27,947 nucleotides of DNA from a virus. Below are positions 13,598 through 21,121 of the stretch, one piece after another. The number at the start of each line of letters is the position of its first letter. Within the stretch, counting starts at the first letter, position 1. The DNA is taken from positions 1 to 27,947 of the IMG/VR virus record IMGVR_UViG_3300036832_001382; one strand, written 5' to 3'. The notes under the pieces were generated by a model. The model was not told the origin of the DNA, ran no database searches, and worked only from the letters and a program-made list of their open reading frames with translations. A program made the position numbers and the translations under genes.

Positions 13598-13807
13598 CTA
13601 GCCAGCGCCCTCGCCCTCGGGCTCGTCAGCGTCGGGCAGCCCGAGCACGGCGAGCAGTGCGTCGCTCGTCGCCTCCGCCGCGGTCAGCAGCGCGGCCGCC
13701 TGCGCCGGGTTGTCGTCGGCGAGCGCGAGCTGCGCGGCGTCGATCGCCGCATCCAGCGCCTGAGCGAGCGCGCCGGGATCGTCGTCGGGGTCGTAGCTGT
13801 CGCTCAC
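13598..13807 (-). CDS. Acidic small helical protein (69 aa)
   Basis: Ala- and Asp-rich protein (DPDDDPGALAQALDAAIDAAQLALADD) predicted as two or three helices, with an acidic tail (DADEPEGEGAG). The GTG start at 13807 overlaps the protease stop (GTGA), so it is coupled to the protease. Position between protease and capsid would suit a small scaffold or head accessory protein, but there is no recognised family. The frame extended to 14074 overlaps the protease and is not credible. Confidence 0.7.
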   Translation of the reverse strand: MSDSYDPDDDPGALAQALDAAIDAAQLALADDNPAQAAALLTAAEATSDALLAVLGLPDADEPEGEGAG

Positions 13808-14670
13808 CGACGGACCAGCTCGCGGTAGCGGTCGCGCTCGGCGTCGAGCTGCGGCAGCTTCGAGCGCACCGCGAGCACCTGCGCCTCGGCGTAGACGGGC
13901 TCGTGCGTCAGCGCGACATGGTCGAGATGCGCTACGTGGCGCTCGATGACACCGTCGGAGCCGCGGCGTGACCCCGCCGGCTTCGACGTGAACCCGACCG
14001 ACAGGCCGGTGACCTCGTTGGCGCGCACGAGCTTCAGTGCGTCCTCGGCGCGGCTCGTGTCGAACAGCCCCCACTCGCCGTACAGCCCGTCGGGTCGCTC
14101 GCTCATCGAGATGGTGCGCCCGATCGGGTGGGCGCCGTCGATGCGGTCGCGGTGCATGTCGTAGAGCTTCACCTGGGCGAGCTGGCCGGCTCCGACCTGG
14201 CGGGCGAAGACGCCGGGGACGAAGCGCTCACGGAAGCTGCCGACGTCGGCGGCGACGCCGTACGGGACGGCGCGCCCCATCAGCGTGCGCCCGTCGCCTG
14301 AGCTGCGCAGCTCCATCACCAGCGAGAAGGTGCGCTCCTGCTCGCCGAGCGCATCGTCGGGGAGACGCTCGACGACGGGCGCCGCCATCGAGCGCTGCTC
14401 GCTGAAGGTGATGCGACGCGCCGCGCTCAGCGCGGTCGCTCGGGCGTCAGGCGACAGCGACAGCGTCAGCGGGATCCGGTCGACGGCGTTGCGCAGGTGC
14501 AGCTCGTCGACGAGCCCGTCCCGGTCACGCACCGGGAAGTAGCGCTTCGAGCGCGGCGACGTGCGCCCGTCGCTGCCGCGCTGCCCGCCGGGGGCGATGT
14601 AGAGAAACGCCGAGTCGGGCAGATCAGCCACGTACGCGGCGGTCCAGGTGTCACGGTACGTCTGCGGCAT
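13804..14670 (-). CDS. Prohead protease (HK97/U35 type) with N-terminal DUF6582-like domain (288 aa)
   Basis: This enzyme matures the head by cutting the scaffold part of the capsid protein. The protease domain spans about residues 110-270. It has a typical start (MELRSSGDGRTLMGRAVPYG), the likely catalytic His173 (LYDMHRDR) and Ser224 (TGLSVGFTS), and the closing strand HLDHVALTHEPVYAEAQVL. The first 90 residues are extra: SKRYFPVRDRDGLVDELHLR and ATALSAARRIT resemble the small DUF6582/ChaB-like module found on some phage head proteins. ATG 14670 overlaps the portal stop by one base. The longer open frame to 15258 is a shadow of the portal gene. Confidence 0.9.
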   Translation of the reverse strand: MPQTYRDTWTAAYVADLPDSAFLYIAPGGQRGSDGRTSPRSKRYFPVRDRDGLVDELHLRNAVDRIPLTLSLSPDARATALSAARRITFSEQRSMAAPVVERLPDDALGEQERTFSLVMELRSSGDGRTLMGRAVPYGVAADVGSFRERFVPGVFARQVGAGQLAQVKLYDMHRDRIDGAHPIGRTISMSERPDGLYGEWGLFDTSRAEDALKLVRANEVTGLSVGFTSKPAGSRRGSDGVIERHVAHLDHVALTHEPVYAEAQVLAVRSKLPQLDAERDRYRELVRR

Positions 14671-15968
14671 CAGGTGCCTCCTGGTAGCTCGTTGCTCGAC
14701 GCCGGCCCGCCCGGCTGGCGCGGCACGGGCGGCGGGAGCTCTGGCGGTGTCGGCTCGGTCGGGGCCGGCGCGAGCGGTGCTGGGAGCGGGACGCCCAGCT
14801 CGTCGGCGACGTCGCTCATCGGGTCGAGGTTGCGCTGCGCACGCACCTCGTCGACGAGCAGCCACTGCGACTGCGGGCCTGGTCCGCCGAGCGCGATCTG
14901 GTACGCCTGGAACTGGGAGAGCGTGTCGCTGCGCAGCGAGGCGTCCATGTCCCACTGGAGGTGCTGACCGCGCGGCAGCAGCTCGATCGAGCCTGACTGC
15001 TCCAGCAGGCGCACCCACGGGGCGACGGCGTCGTTGCGGGCCTGGATCTCTTCCATCTCGGCGTTGCGGTACGTGCCGCCGCCGACGTTGGCGCCGATCT
15101 TGGACGGCGGCACCCCCCACATCAGGGCGACCTCGACGAGGCTGAACTGGCGGGACTCGATCATCTGCGAGTCGACCGGGTTGAACGAGACGGGGGTGAA
15201 GTCGGTCAGCTCGTTGAGCACCCCGATCGACGGCGACCCGGCGAACTTCTGCACCCACGCCGCCTTGGCGTTGTCAGCCTGGGTCTGGGTGATCTCGGGG
15301 CGATGGATCTTCAGGATGCCCGTCGGCATGCCGCCCGTCACGAAGTACGACGCGCCGTAGCTCTGGAGGGCGAGCGCCGAGCCGATGGCGTCGCCCTCGG
15401 TGTCGACGAGGCCACGCCCGAGCGGCCAGCCGGCGCGGCCGAGATGGGACTTGACGTGCCAGACGTCGCTCGGGTCGTAGCGCCCGCCAGCGATGTACCA
15501 CTCGGCGATGAACGGCGCCATCGGGTTGCCCTGCAAGCGCACCGCAGTCAGCGTCGGATGCACGGGCTTGAGGGCGAGCGGCCAGCCGTAGCGGTCGCGC
15601 TGCGTCACGAGACAGATGGCGTTGCCGTACAGGGCGAGCGACGAGACGACGCCTGACCAGAACGCCATCGGGGTCTGGTTCGGGTCAGGCTGGACGACCA
15701 CCGGCGGCTGCGGTTCGAGGGCGTCCCCGTCGCGGAACGCCGAGACGGGGAGCATCCCGACCGTGCCGCAGACGTAGGCGTGGCCGCGCCAGAAGGCGGG
15801 GACCGACAGCGCCTGCGTCTCGCTCGGCGCGGCCAGCACGCCGCTCGGTGGCCACGGCTGCTCGGGGCCGGCGATGACCGCGGACGGCGTGACCGGCGGC
15901 GGGCGGGCGTCGCTCAGCACGGGGAGCGGCGGCGCTGAGCGCAGAGCGAGCGCGCGGCCGAGCCCCAT
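14670..15968 (-). CDS. Portal protein (432 aa)
   Basis: This is the HK97-type portal, the dodecameric ring at one head vertex through which DNA enters and leaves. Familiar segments include VPAFWRGHAYVCGTVGMLPV, the MAFWSGVVSSLALYGNAIC helix, YDPSDVWHVKSHLGRAGWPL, and GVPPSKIGANVGGGTYRNAE followed by EIQARNDAVAPWVRLLEQ. A Pro-rich tail (LPAPLAPAPTEPTPPELPPP) is unordered. Length and order (terminase, portal, protease) are standard. ATG 15968 overlaps the upstream stop by one base. Confidence 0.94.
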   Translation of the reverse strand: MGLGRALALRSAPPLPVLSDARPPPVTPSAVIAGPEQPWPPSGVLAAPSETQALSVPAFWRGHAYVCGTVGMLPVSAFRDGDALEPQPPVVVQPDPNQTPMAFWSGVVSSLALYGNAICLVTQRDRYGWPLALKPVHPTLTAVRLQGNPMAPFIAEWYIAGGRYDPSDVWHVKSHLGRAGWPLGRGLVDTEGDAIGSALALQSYGASYFVTGGMPTGILKIHRPEITQTQADNAKAAWVQKFAGSPSIGVLNELTDFTPVSFNPVDSQMIESRQFSLVEVALMWGVPPSKIGANVGGGTYRNAEMEEIQARNDAVAPWVRLLEQSGSIELLPRGQHLQWDMDASLRSDTLSQFQAYQIALGGPGPQSQWLLVDEVRAQRNLDPMSDVADELGVPLPAPLAPAPTEPTPPELPPPVPRQPGGPASSNELPGGT

Positions 15969-16171
15969 CAGCGCTCGCTCCGCACCCGCTCGACCTCCGC
16001 GACGGTGCCCGCTGCGAGCATGCCGACGCCGCCGACTGCGAGCCCCGCCCAGAAGGAGAGCATCCCGAAGCCGACAGCGATCGAGGCGATGCCGAGCACC
16101 TGCGCGACCACGGGCAGGTAGTCTCGCAGGTCCCGCTTGCGGGGGGCGGAGTGGTCAGGTTCGTCGTTCAC
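15968..16171 (-). CDS. Small two-helix membrane protein between terminase and portal (67 aa)
   Basis: A charged N-terminus (NDEPDHSAPRKRDLRD) precedes two hydrophobic helices at about residues 19-38 and 40-57 (VVAQVLGIASIAVGFGML, AGLAVGGVGMLAAGTV), then a charged tail. The GTG start at 16171 overlaps the terminase stop (GTGA). Small membrane proteins in this slot occur in other actinophages; the role is unknown. It might anchor procapsids at the membrane or act on the host envelope, but there is no direct evidence. Confidence 0.75.
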   Translation of the reverse strand: MNDEPDHSAPRKRDLRDYLPVVAQVLGIASIAVGFGMLSFWAGLAVGGVGMLAAGTVAEVERVRSER

Positions 16172-17589
16172 AGGATCTGGATACTCCCTTGTCCGGCTCG
16201 GGCGAGTCCCCAGCAGGCGAGCGTCGCGGCGACGAGCGGCGAGATGTCGCCGCCGGTGCGACGTGCCCACGCCCAGGCGTCGCCGAGCGGGCGCTTGCGT
16301 GCCGCGGCGACCGCGGTGTTCAGCGTCGGCTGATCGAGATGGGCGAGACGGTCCTCGGCGACGAGGTCGTAGAACTGCCCGCATGACTGGGCGTAATCAC
16401 GAGCGGTCATCGTCGTCGTCGGCACCCCCGACATCTTCAGCGCCGTGAGCAGCGAGCCGGCCGGCGACCCGGGGTCGACGACGGTCGTCAACGGCGCATG
16501 CTCTCGTTCGAGCTGGGCGAGTCGGCCCACGACCCAGTCGGTGCCGGGGCCGTGCTCGACGATCTCGACGTGCACCCGCCCGTCGGGGCGCCAGCCGGCG
16601 ACGGCGATCGCCGCGGCGCCGCGCTCAGGCGTCACGTCGACCGCGAGGCACGGCATCGTGCCGAGCTGCGAGCCGCGGTGATGCGCTCGACGCCACGAGA
16701 GCAGGTCGATGACGGGTCGGCCGCCGGGCGCTCGGCGGTTCAGGTAGGCGCGGCTGAACTCGGACGGCTCGAAGGCGTCGTGGTCGGCCTGCACCACCGA
16801 CTCGGTGACGGTGTACCCGAGCGCCGGCATGCACTTCCACCACGTCGCCGGGTCGTCGGGGTCGTCGTCGTCTGATGCTGACCACTCGAAGTAGCAGACG
16901 CTGTGGCGCTCGTCGGCCTCGACACGAGCACGACCGTCGTCGACCCGGCTGTGCAGAAACTCGCTGCCCTCGGGGTAGCCCATCGTCGAGACAACCCACA
17001 TCTGAGCGCTCGGGCGCGTCAGCATCGCCGGGCGGAACGCCTGCGCCAGACGCTCGTCACGCTGGGCGAACGCCTCGTCGATCACGCCGAGATCGAGCGT
17101 GCGCCCGTGCCCTGACGTCTCGCCTGACGCGGTGATGGCGATCTGGCTGCGCGTGCTCGGGAAGACGGTCGCCTCCAGCCCGGTCTGGCGACGGGTCGTG
17201 AAGGCGTGACGGAACGGCGTGCGCAGCAGCAGCTCGCCGTGTTCCTCCCACTTCGCCCGGCTGTTGATGCGGTCCTGCGCGGCGTAGACGCAGCGCTGAT
17301 CGTTGCCCCACCACAGACAGCGGTCGATCATCGCCGCGAGCAGCAGCGTCGTCTTCCCCGACTGGCGCGGCACGGTGAGGCGCACCTCGCGGTAGGCCGG
17401 CAGGCCGGTCGCCGGGTCCAGCTCCAGGGCGACGTCGGCGACGAGTTGCTGCCACGGCATGAACGACTGCCCGAAGGCGCGGGCGATCTTGGCGAGCCGC
17501 GGCCCGTAGGTAAACCGCTCAGGGCTCCGAGACGTCGCCCAGCGCGGCGAGCAGCTCGTCGAAGCCGGCGTTGGCAGCGTCGTCGACAT
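16168..17589 (-). CDS. terL: Terminase large subunit (473 aa)
   Basis: This is the ATP-driven packaging motor with nuclease activity. Walker A is PRQSGKT (residues 74-80), Walker B ends in Asp171-Glu172 (LDLGVIDEAF), and a likely coupling motif is WVVSTMG (198-204). The RNase-H-like nuclease has Asp318 (LAVDVTPERG), Asp372 (TVVDPGSPAG) and Asp437 (RPLGDAWAWAR), so both activities look intact. ATG 17589 overlaps the small terminase by 71 nt but carries its own GAGAGGA site 4 nt upstream, and no later start exists before the conserved region. Packaging mode (cos or pac) cannot be told from the sequence. Confidence 0.95.
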   Translation of the reverse strand: MSTTLPTPASTSCSPRWATSRSPERFTYGPRLAKIARAFGQSFMPWQQLVADVALELDPATGLPAYREVRLTVPRQSGKTTLLLAAMIDRCLWWGNDQRCVYAAQDRINSRAKWEEHGELLLRTPFRHAFTTRRQTGLEATVFPSTRSQIAITASGETSGHGRTLDLGVIDEAFAQRDERLAQAFRPAMLTRPSAQMWVVSTMGYPEGSEFLHSRVDDGRARVEADERHSVCYFEWSASDDDDPDDPATWWKCMPALGYTVTESVVQADHDAFEPSEFSRAYLNRRAPGGRPVIDLLSWRRAHHRGSQLGTMPCLAVDVTPERGAAAIAVAGWRPDGRVHVEIVEHGPGTDWVVGRLAQLEREHAPLTTVVDPGSPAGSLLTALKMSGVPTTTMTARDYAQSCGQFYDLVAEDRLAHLDQPTLNTAVAAARKRPLGDAWAWARRTGGDISPLVAATLACWGLARAGQGSIQIL

Positions 17590-18094
17590 CCTGTCCTCTC
17601 AGTTGACGCAGGGCGTTGGCGTAGGCACGGGACAGCGAGGCGAGCTGCGCAGGGCGCGCGACGGGGTCGGTCTGGTCGATCGCCGCGGCGAGCGTGCGCA
17701 CGAGCGCCACCACGCCCTCGTCGCACGCCTCCAGCCGGCCCGTCGAGCGGAGCGCGGTGATCATCGTCTCGGCGCCGCGCTGGTTGCGTGAGCCGCGGCG
17801 CACCTTCGGCTCAGCGCTCGGCTCGTGCAGCCCGAGCTGGCGGGAGAGTCGCGCCATCGTCTGCGCGGCGTCACGAGCAGCCGCCAGGGCCGGGTTGCGG
17901 ATCAGACGATCACCCTCGCCGCGCACGAGCACCGCGGAGCGAGTGACGAGCGCGCTCGCCTCAGCGTGCTGGGCGACCGCGCTGGCGTAGGCGGCGAGCG
18001 TCTCGACGTCGAACGGTCGGCCCTGCTCGTGCAGCGTCGCCGCGGTGCGGTCGTAGACGAGTAGCGCCGCAGGTGACAGCCAGTCAGGTGCCAT
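17519..18094 (-). CDS. terS: Terminase small subunit, P27-like (191 aa)
   Basis: The small subunit recognises phage DNA and feeds it to the motor. Residues 10-95 match the P27-type pattern: AALLVYDRTAATLHEQGR, YASAVAQHAEASALV, then GDRLIRNPALAAARDAAQTM and ARLSRQLGLHEPSAEPK. An additional helical C-terminal region of about 75 residues (GVVALVRTLAAAIDQTDP, AQLASLSRAYANALRQLRG) is probably for binding the large subunit. ATG 18094 overlaps the 41-aa zinc ribbon gene by 11 nt. DNA recognition elements were not identifiable. Confidence 0.9.
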   Translation of the reverse strand: MAPDWLSPAALLVYDRTAATLHEQGRPFDVETLAAYASAVAQHAEASALVTRSAVLVRGEGDRLIRNPALAAARDAAQTMARLSRQLGLHEPSAEPKVRRGSRNQRGAETMITALRSTGRLEACDEGVVALVRTLAAAIDQTDPVARPAQLASLSRAYANALRQLRGQDVDDAANAGFDELLAALGDVSEP

Positions 18095-18209
18095 GCTCAG
18101 TCTTCACCGCGCAGTCAGAACAGCGCTCTGATCGGCCGCGCTCAGCGAGCGAGCCGAGACGCCAGATGCGACCGCAGCGCGGACACCGGATCGGGTGGGA
18201 CGGTTCCAT
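18084..18209 (-). CDS. 41-aa zinc-ribbon protein before the terminase
   Basis: The gene is too short for most gene callers, but support is good. It has ATG 18209 with AAGGAG 6 nt upstream, 2 nt after the methyltransferase stop, and overlaps the small terminase start by 11 nt. The product has a CPRCGR pair and a CSDC pair separated by about 20 residues, a four-cysteine zinc ribbon. Its place between the ParB-methyltransferase and the terminase suggests a nucleic-acid-binding helper of modification or packaging; no family is recognised. Confidence 0.75.
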   Translation of the reverse strand: MEPSHPIRCPRCGRIWRLGSLAERGRSERCSDCAVKTEHGT

Positions 18210-18211
18210 GC

Positions 18212-19729
18212 TCACTCCTTCACGAAGACCAGCAGCGGCTCGAAGGCGACTCTGCGCTCACCACGGCCACGCACGCGGCCGCCGAGCGGGAAGCGGTCGC
18301 GGCGCAGCAGGCGGAAGCCGACATCGCGGGCGAGCGTCTCGCACCACTCGACGAGCGGGTAGCTCGTGGCGCCGATCTTCACGTCGGCGATATTGACGAT
18401 CGCCACCGAGTCCGGCTTGAGGCTGCGGTACTGGAGGGCGAGCGTCGGCGCCAGGAAGCCGTCACGCCAGCTCTCGCCGCTCAGGTAGCGGTTGCAGCTC
18501 TGCGTCGGCTCGTCGCTGTAGTGCTCCTTGGCGAAGTACGGCGGGGACGTGAAGGCCAGGTCGCAGCTCTCGGGGGCGATCTCGCCCTCGACGTCCTCGG
18601 CCGGCAGGTTGATCAGCTCGACGTCCTTGCCGGCGCCGAGATCGGCGGCGAGCCGAACGTTCGCTCGATGCGTCTCGGTGTTCGGATCGACCCCGATGTA
18701 GCGGGCGCACTGCGACGCCAGGAAGCCGACGAGGCGGCCGCCGTAGCCCGTCGACGTGTCGAGCACGGTGGCGCCGTCGAAGCCGTAGCGGCGATACAGC
18801 GACAGGGCGAAGCCGGGGCGGAAGTTCGACGCGGCCTGCGCCCCCCTCGTGTACGGCAGCACGTTCAGGATCGACGTGTCGGTGATCAGCTGGTTGGGCG
18901 TCGCAGCGAGCAGGCGCAGCGCGACCAGCAGGTAGTCGTCGCGCTCGAAGGTCTCCCACACGGTGTTCTTGCCGGGCACCTTGGCGAGGAAGCGGTGCGG
19001 GTGGTACGTGTCGGCGACGCTGTAGCCGACGGTCGTCTCGGCGACGCTCGCTGAGGGCGTGGCGGCCAGCTTGTTGATCTCTTGCATGCACTCGTGGATC
19101 GACAGCTCGACCATTGGGAGCCCGACCCGGCGGTAGTGGGCGAAGGCGGCGGCGACGACGGTCTCGGCGTCGTAGACGTCGTAGCCGATCGGCTCGTCGG
19201 TCACCTCGGTCGGGATCAGACGGGCGAGATCGTCCTCGGTGTAGGCGGTCGCTTCGAGCAGCTCGAGGTCGGCAGTCGCCGCGACCCGCGCCAGCTCGGC
19301 GGCGAGTAGCTCGTGGTCGTAGTCGCCCAGTTCGGCGGTGCGGTTGTCGGCGAGCCCGTAGGCCGCGGCGGTCGTCTCGTCGTCGTCGACCCACACCACG
19401 GCGACGTGCGACCAGCCCAGCTCGTCACGAGCAGCCTTCAGGCCGTGGTTGCCGGCCTCGACGATGCCGACCGGGTCGCCGTGCTCGTCGCTGCCGGTGC
19501 GGCGGGCCACGAGGGGCTTGCGCTGGCCGAAGACCCTGAACGAGCGGGCGATGGCAGCGACGTCGCCGCGGCGAGGGTTCGTCGGGGCCTCGACGAGGTT
19601 GGACACGGGCACAGCGAGCGCTGAGAGCCCTTGGGCGATGTTGTGCGTCGTCGTAGCGCTCGGGGCGTCAGCGCGGCTCTGGGGCTCATCCAGCGCGGTC
19701 TGGAGCGACTCTGCGAGCTTCGACGGCAT
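18212..19729 (-). CDS. ParB-like domain fused to a DNA methyltransferase (505 aa)
   Basis: The N-terminal region, about residues 38-135, resembles ParB/Srx-like domains: LVEAPTNPRRGDVAAIARSF, FGQRKPLVARR, GIVEAGNHGLKAA, AAAYGLADNRTAELGDYD. A linker of about 170 residues of unknown fold follows, with a conserved-looking DTYHPHRFLAKVPGKNTVWE. The methyltransferase core has an SAM-site motif VLDTSTGYGGR (322-331), an acidic loop YIGVDPN, and the catalytic SPPY (395-398), which is typical of amino-methyltransferases (N4-C or N6-A). No restriction partner is nearby. ATG 19729 has a GGAG site. Such fusions methylate phage DNA, commonly to evade host restriction; target site unknown. Confidence 0.85.
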   Translation of the reverse strand: MPSKLAESLQTALDEPQSRADAPSATTTHNIAQGLSALAVPVSNLVEAPTNPRRGDVAAIARSFRVFGQRKPLVARRTGSDEHGDPVGIVEAGNHGLKAARDELGWSHVAVVWVDDDETTAAAYGLADNRTAELGDYDHELLAAELARVAATADLELLEATAYTEDDLARLIPTEVTDEPIGYDVYDAETVVAAAFAHYRRVGLPMVELSIHECMQEINKLAATPSASVAETTVGYSVADTYHPHRFLAKVPGKNTVWETFERDDYLLVALRLLAATPNQLITDTSILNVLPYTRGAQAASNFRPGFALSLYRRYGFDGATVLDTSTGYGGRLVGFLASQCARYIGVDPNTETHRANVRLAADLGAGKDVELINLPAEDVEGEIAPESCDLAFTSPPYFAKEHYSDEPTQSCNRYLSGESWRDGFLAPTLALQYRSLKPDSVAIVNIADVKIGATSYPLVEWCETLARDVGFRLLRRDRFPLGGRVRGRGERRVAFEPLLVFVKE

Positions 19730-19959
19730 CACACTCCGATCTCGGGCAGCTCGCGGGCTCCGCAGCCGTCCTCGGGGCCATTCTGGTTTCCTCGCCCAGG
19801 TTCGTGACGGCTCGCGCACAAATCAGTCGTACGTGATGACCAGCTCTCGCCCTCACGAAGAACGGGGTGGGGGGCCTCCCCCTGCTGCGAGCCGAGCCGA
19901 CGAGACGCCACCCCACCCCCACCCCACGGGGTAGGGGCAGTGTCAGTCGGACTCCGCCA
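19730..19959 (-). other. 230-bp gap upstream of the methyltransferase, with G/C-run hairpin
   Basis: Runs of C and G at 19916-19937 (CCCC, CCCC, GGGG, GGGG in mirror order, with one mismatch) can form a tight hairpin 23 nt past the HNH stop, a plausible terminator. A second G-run/C-run pair lies at about 19863-19881. A 60-aa frame from GTG 19911 to TGA 19729 ends in a TGATG junction with the methyltransferase, but it has no good ribosome site or recognisable content and I do not call it. A promoter for the methyltransferase/terminase operon probably lies in here. Confidence 0.5.
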
Positions 19960-20238
19960 TCACCAGCGCCGTGAGCGGGGGCCGAGTGACCGCTGACGTC
20001 GATGCTGTGCCGCCGTGCGGGCTCCTGCTACCCCGTTGCAGTGAGCGCACGACGCTCGCAGGTTGTCTCGCACGTTGAGTCCACCCTCGCTGACAGGCAC
20101 GATGTGGTCAGCAGTCGTGGCCCACGTCGTGCACCCTCGCAGTCTCATCTCACACAGCCCTCTCGCCTCGGTGATGACGATGGGCCGCAGACGCCGGTAC
20201 TCGGGGGTGTCGTACGCCCTGCGTGCTGTGAGCGCCAC
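19960..20238 (-). CDS. HNH endonuclease (92 aa)
   Basis: The protein has the compact zinc-HNH layout: Cys29 and Cys36 (GLCEMRLRGC), the Asp44-His45 pair (TTADHIVPVSEGG), Asn55/Asn59 (LNVRDNLRASC) and Cys64-x-x-Cys67 followed by Asn68. Stand-alone HNH enzymes near the terminase often assist packaging cleavage; here a methyltransferase gene lies between. The start is taken as GTG 20238, 4 nt past the previous stop; the upstream open frame to 20355 only shadows that gene. A basic tail (HRRQRSLGPRSRRW) could contact DNA. Confidence 0.85.
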   Translation of the reverse strand: MALTARRAYDTPEYRRLRPIVITEARGLCEMRLRGCTTWATTADHIVPVSEGGLNVRDNLRASCAHCNGVAGARTAAQHRRQRSLGPRSRRW

Positions 20239-20242
20239 GCCC

Positions 20243-20437
20243 TCAGTCTGTGCTGGCTGTGCGCTCGATGTGGTCAGCGAGCAGCGCTGCGAGTAGTGCG
20301 ATGTCAGCAGCCAGCTCATCGACAGGGCGCAGTGGTGGCCCGTATGCCTCGACACGAGCGAGCACCTGTGCCTCTAGGTCTGCTGTCTTGGCACGCAGTA
20401 GACGCACAGCGTGCTCAGCGTCGAGCTGCTCAGCCAT
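20243..20437 (-). CDS. Small helical protein (64 aa)
   Basis: The sequence MAEQLDAEHAVRLLRAKTAD onward, then AQVLARVEAYGPPLRPVDEL and AADIALLAALLADHIERTAS, predicts two helices split by a Pro-rich turn, a helical hairpin. It starts 8 nt inside the upstream gene and is 4 nt before the HNH start, so it belongs to the same operon. No recognised family and no motif that points to a function. Confidence 0.65.
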   Translation of the reverse strand: MAEQLDAEHAVRLLRAKTADLEAQVLARVEAYGPPLRPVDELAADIALLAALLADHIERTASTD

Positions 20438-20606
20438 CGCTGTGCTCGTGATGTGCGAGTGGCGTCAGCAGCCCGTAGTACCTGCACCCGTAGTACGGGT
20501 GGCCCACCGTGGCTCGCACGTAGTCGAGCAGCACAGCTCGGCACGTGCAGCCCTCACACCACACGCTGCCTGGCTCAGCGGTGCCCTCGATGCGCTCACG
20601 CATCAT
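20430..20606 (-). CDS. Cysteine-rich small protein (58 aa)
   Basis: The chosen start is the first of two adjacent ATGs (20606), 11 nt inside the previous gene and preceded by AGGAG about 10 nt upstream. The product has a CEGCTC cluster near residue 17, an aromatic segment (GHPYYGCRYYG) and a His-rich end (AHHEHSDG), so zinc binding is likely. The Tyr/Gly-rich centre is unusual for this genome. Function unknown. Confidence 0.65.
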   Translation of the reverse strand: MMRERIEGTAEPGSVWCEGCTCRAVLLDYVRATVGHPYYGCRYYGLLTPLAHHEHSDG

Positions 20607-20973
20607 CGCCCTCGCAGCTCCTGCGGAACGTCGACAGCTCGGGGTCCCAGGCATAGCGGCAGCCCATGCGGTCGAGCATCTCGGTCAGCACGTCGTCGCC
20701 GGGCGGGTCAGGGTCGAAGATGGTGACCTGCCCGCAGTGCGTGCAGGTGCCCCCGTCGATCACCAGCTCACAGAGGCGCAGCGTCGCCTGGACCGGGTCG
20801 AGCGACGCCGCGGCTTCCGCCTTGTTCCCCGGCCACTGGGCGACGGCATACCAGACGGTCGGCGCCCCGTCCTCCTCGTCGCTGTAGCCCGTGCGGTACG
20901 TCTGCGCGCCGGTTCGCTCCAGCAGCTTCACCGCGGCGAGCAGCTTGGGGGAATCGATCGTGGGCTCAGGCAT
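20596..20973 (-). CDS. Conserved actinophage protein with CTHC motif (125 aa)
   Basis: This matches, as I remember it, a conserved small actinophage protein. It has an N-terminal helix (LLAAVKLLERTGAQTYRTGYSDEED), an aromatic strand (VWYAVAQWPG), then DPVQATLRLCELVIDGGTCTHCG and a C-terminal YAWDPELSTFRRSCE. The two or three Cys around CTHC suggest a metal site. Function unknown. ATG 20973 overlaps the small gene upstream by 8 nt. Relatives also occur in actinobacterial genomes, likely in prophages. Confidence 0.8.
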   Translation of the reverse strand: MPEPTIDSPKLLAAVKLLERTGAQTYRTGYSDEEDGAPTVWYAVAQWPGNKAEAAASLDPVQATLRLCELVIDGGTCTHCGQVTIFDPDPPGDDVLTEMLDRMGCRYAWDPELSTFRRSCEGDDA

Positions 20974-21121
20974 CGGCGGGCCTCTCTCGCTCGGGCATCG
21001 GCGCGCTGGCGAGCAGTGCGGCGATCTCGTCGCGGATGTGCTGCGGGACCTCAGGATCGAGCCCGTGGGCGACCCTGATGCGGCGCAGCTCGTTGGCGAA
21101 GTCGACCTCGTCGAGCCTCAC
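20966..21121 (-). CDS. 51-aa small protein
   Basis: The GTG at 21121 overlaps the stop of the 300-aa gene by 4 nt (GTGA), the same junction type seen across this genome, and the product (VRLDEVDFANELRRIRVAHG, LDPEVPQHIRDEIAALLASA) reads as a plausible amphipathic two-helix peptide with balanced charge. There is no ribosome site, so it would rely on coupling. It ends 8 nt inside the next gene. No family recognised. Confidence 0.6.
   Translation of the reverse strand: MRLDEVDFANELRRIRVAHGLDPEVPQHIRDEIAALLASAPMPERERPADA

Noticed and set aside
19729-19911. 60-aa frame ending in a TGATG junction with the methyltransferase
   Set aside because: The junction is attractive, but there is no ribosome site, the start lies in a G-run hairpin region, and the content is Arg/Gly/Ser-rich without pattern. 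Left as non-coding.
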